From an uncultured Pseudomonadota bacterium (GTDB lineage Bacteria > Pseudomonadota > Gammaproteobacteria > Burkholderiales > Rhodocyclaceae): DNA of 6,038 nucleotides. The notes below the pieces were generated by a model. It had not been told where the DNA came from. It ran no database searches and worked only from the letters and a program-made list of their open reading frames with translations. Shown here piece after piece: positions 5,783 through 6,038 of the stretch. The translations under genes and the position numbers were made by a program. The DNA lies in assembly GCA_903939665.1 (NCBI GenBank), contig CAJAHZ010000426.1:1-6038 (forward strand), given 5' to 3'. Each line of letters starts with the position of its first letter. Position 1 is the stretch's first letter.

Positions 5783-6038
5783 TCAGGGGAGTATTTCCAG
5801 CGTTTTTGGCTGGCCGCCGACATACTCGAGCCGCCGATGCAGGGCCGCGCTAACCTGCACGCGCCCTTCGGCGTCGACGCGCAGCACCTGGTCGACGGCC
5901 AGCACCCGCGCCAGCCGAGGCCAGTCGTTGCCGGCGATGAACAGCGGTTTGGATGCCGCATCCGAGAGCGTTCCGGCAGCCGGTCGCGGTGAAATGAGCA
6001 CGGTCAGCGCCTGCGTGTGCATCACTGGCTCGCCAGAA
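5783..6038 (-). CDS. ApbE-like FAD:protein FMN transferase, C-terminal fragment (5' end outside window)
   Basis: Only the last 84 residues are visible, ending at a TGA at 5783-5785; the frame stays open to the right edge, so the start lies outside. The fragment follows the C-terminal pattern of the ApbE family: SGEPV (after the usual DPRTG region), a strand ALTVLISP, then TLSDAASKPLFIAG aligning to the family ADALATALFVLG helix, then VLRVDAEGRVQVSAALHRRL aligning to the terminal strand with its D-x-x-G turn. ApbE enzymes attach FMN covalently to Thr/Ser of target proteins such as Nqr and Rnf subunits, usually outside the inner membrane; any signal peptide is not visible here. The family metal ligand pair D-x3-T appears as Asp followed by Lys at the Thr position (DAASK). 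The in-frame GTG/ATG at 6020-6025 is not taken as a start. It lies 68 bases upstream of the PTS operon on the same strand. Confidence 0.62.
   Translation of the reverse strand, partial: SGEPVMHTQALTVLISPRPAAGTLSDAASKPLFIAGNDWPRLARVLAVDQVLRVDAEGRVQVSAALHRRLEYVGGQPKTLEILP

Noticed and set aside
5771..5787. Inverted repeat CCTGA/TCAGG at the end of the ApbE-like gene as a terminator
   Set aside because: The arms are only five bases with a seven-base loop and no T-tract follows on the minus strand, so it is indistinguishable from chance.

Overview
The window is GC-rich chromosomal DNA from a betaproteobacterium. The best guess is a Rhodocyclales relative (Dechloromonas/Azonexus/Accumulibacter-like). 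This rests on the set of genes: a PTR1/FolM-type pteridine reductase, a MidA-type methyltransferase, and a compact regulatory PTS cluster (EIIA-Man, HPr, EI) with no sugar permease beside it. The placement is inference, since no rRNA or other phylogenetic marker is present. There is no sign of a mobile element, CRISPR array, tRNA, rRNA or phage gene.

Layout: (1) 1-609, minus strand: pteridine reductase, 3' end missing. (2) 610-747: divergent intergenic region with a possible promoter and a ribosome-binding site for the reductase. (3) 748-1116, plus: conserved small protein of unknown function. (4) 1161-1991, plus: unknown 276-residue soluble protein. (5) 2049-3206, plus: MidA/NDUFAF7-family SAM-dependent methyltransferase. 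(6) 3207-4967, minus: ptsI (Enzyme I). (7) 5017-5286, minus: ptsH (HPr). (8) 5334-5714, minus: EIIA-Man-like protein. (9) 5783-6038, minus: C-terminal part of an ApbE-like FAD:protein FMN transferase, running off the right edge.

The three PTS genes form one operon read right to left, with gaps of 47 and 49 bases, and encode a complete phosphate chain: PEP to EI (His196) to HPr (His15) to EIIA-Man (His9). With no EIIB/EIIC nearby, the chain is more likely regulatory than for sugar uptake. HPr also carries Ser46 in an HPr-kinase-like context, so a second input is expected. The plus-strand genes 748-3206 may be co-transcribed (gaps of 44 and 57 bases). They run head-on into ptsI: the two stop codons abut with no base between them, inside the loop of a perfect 7-bp inverted repeat.

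Most of the window is ordinary core-genome material, and I see no clear new multi-gene system. The points most worth a second look are the two unknown genes ahead of the methyltransferase, the zero-gap convergent junction with its inverted repeat, the HPr Ser46 signature in an orphan PTS, and a metal-site substitution in the ApbE-like fragment.
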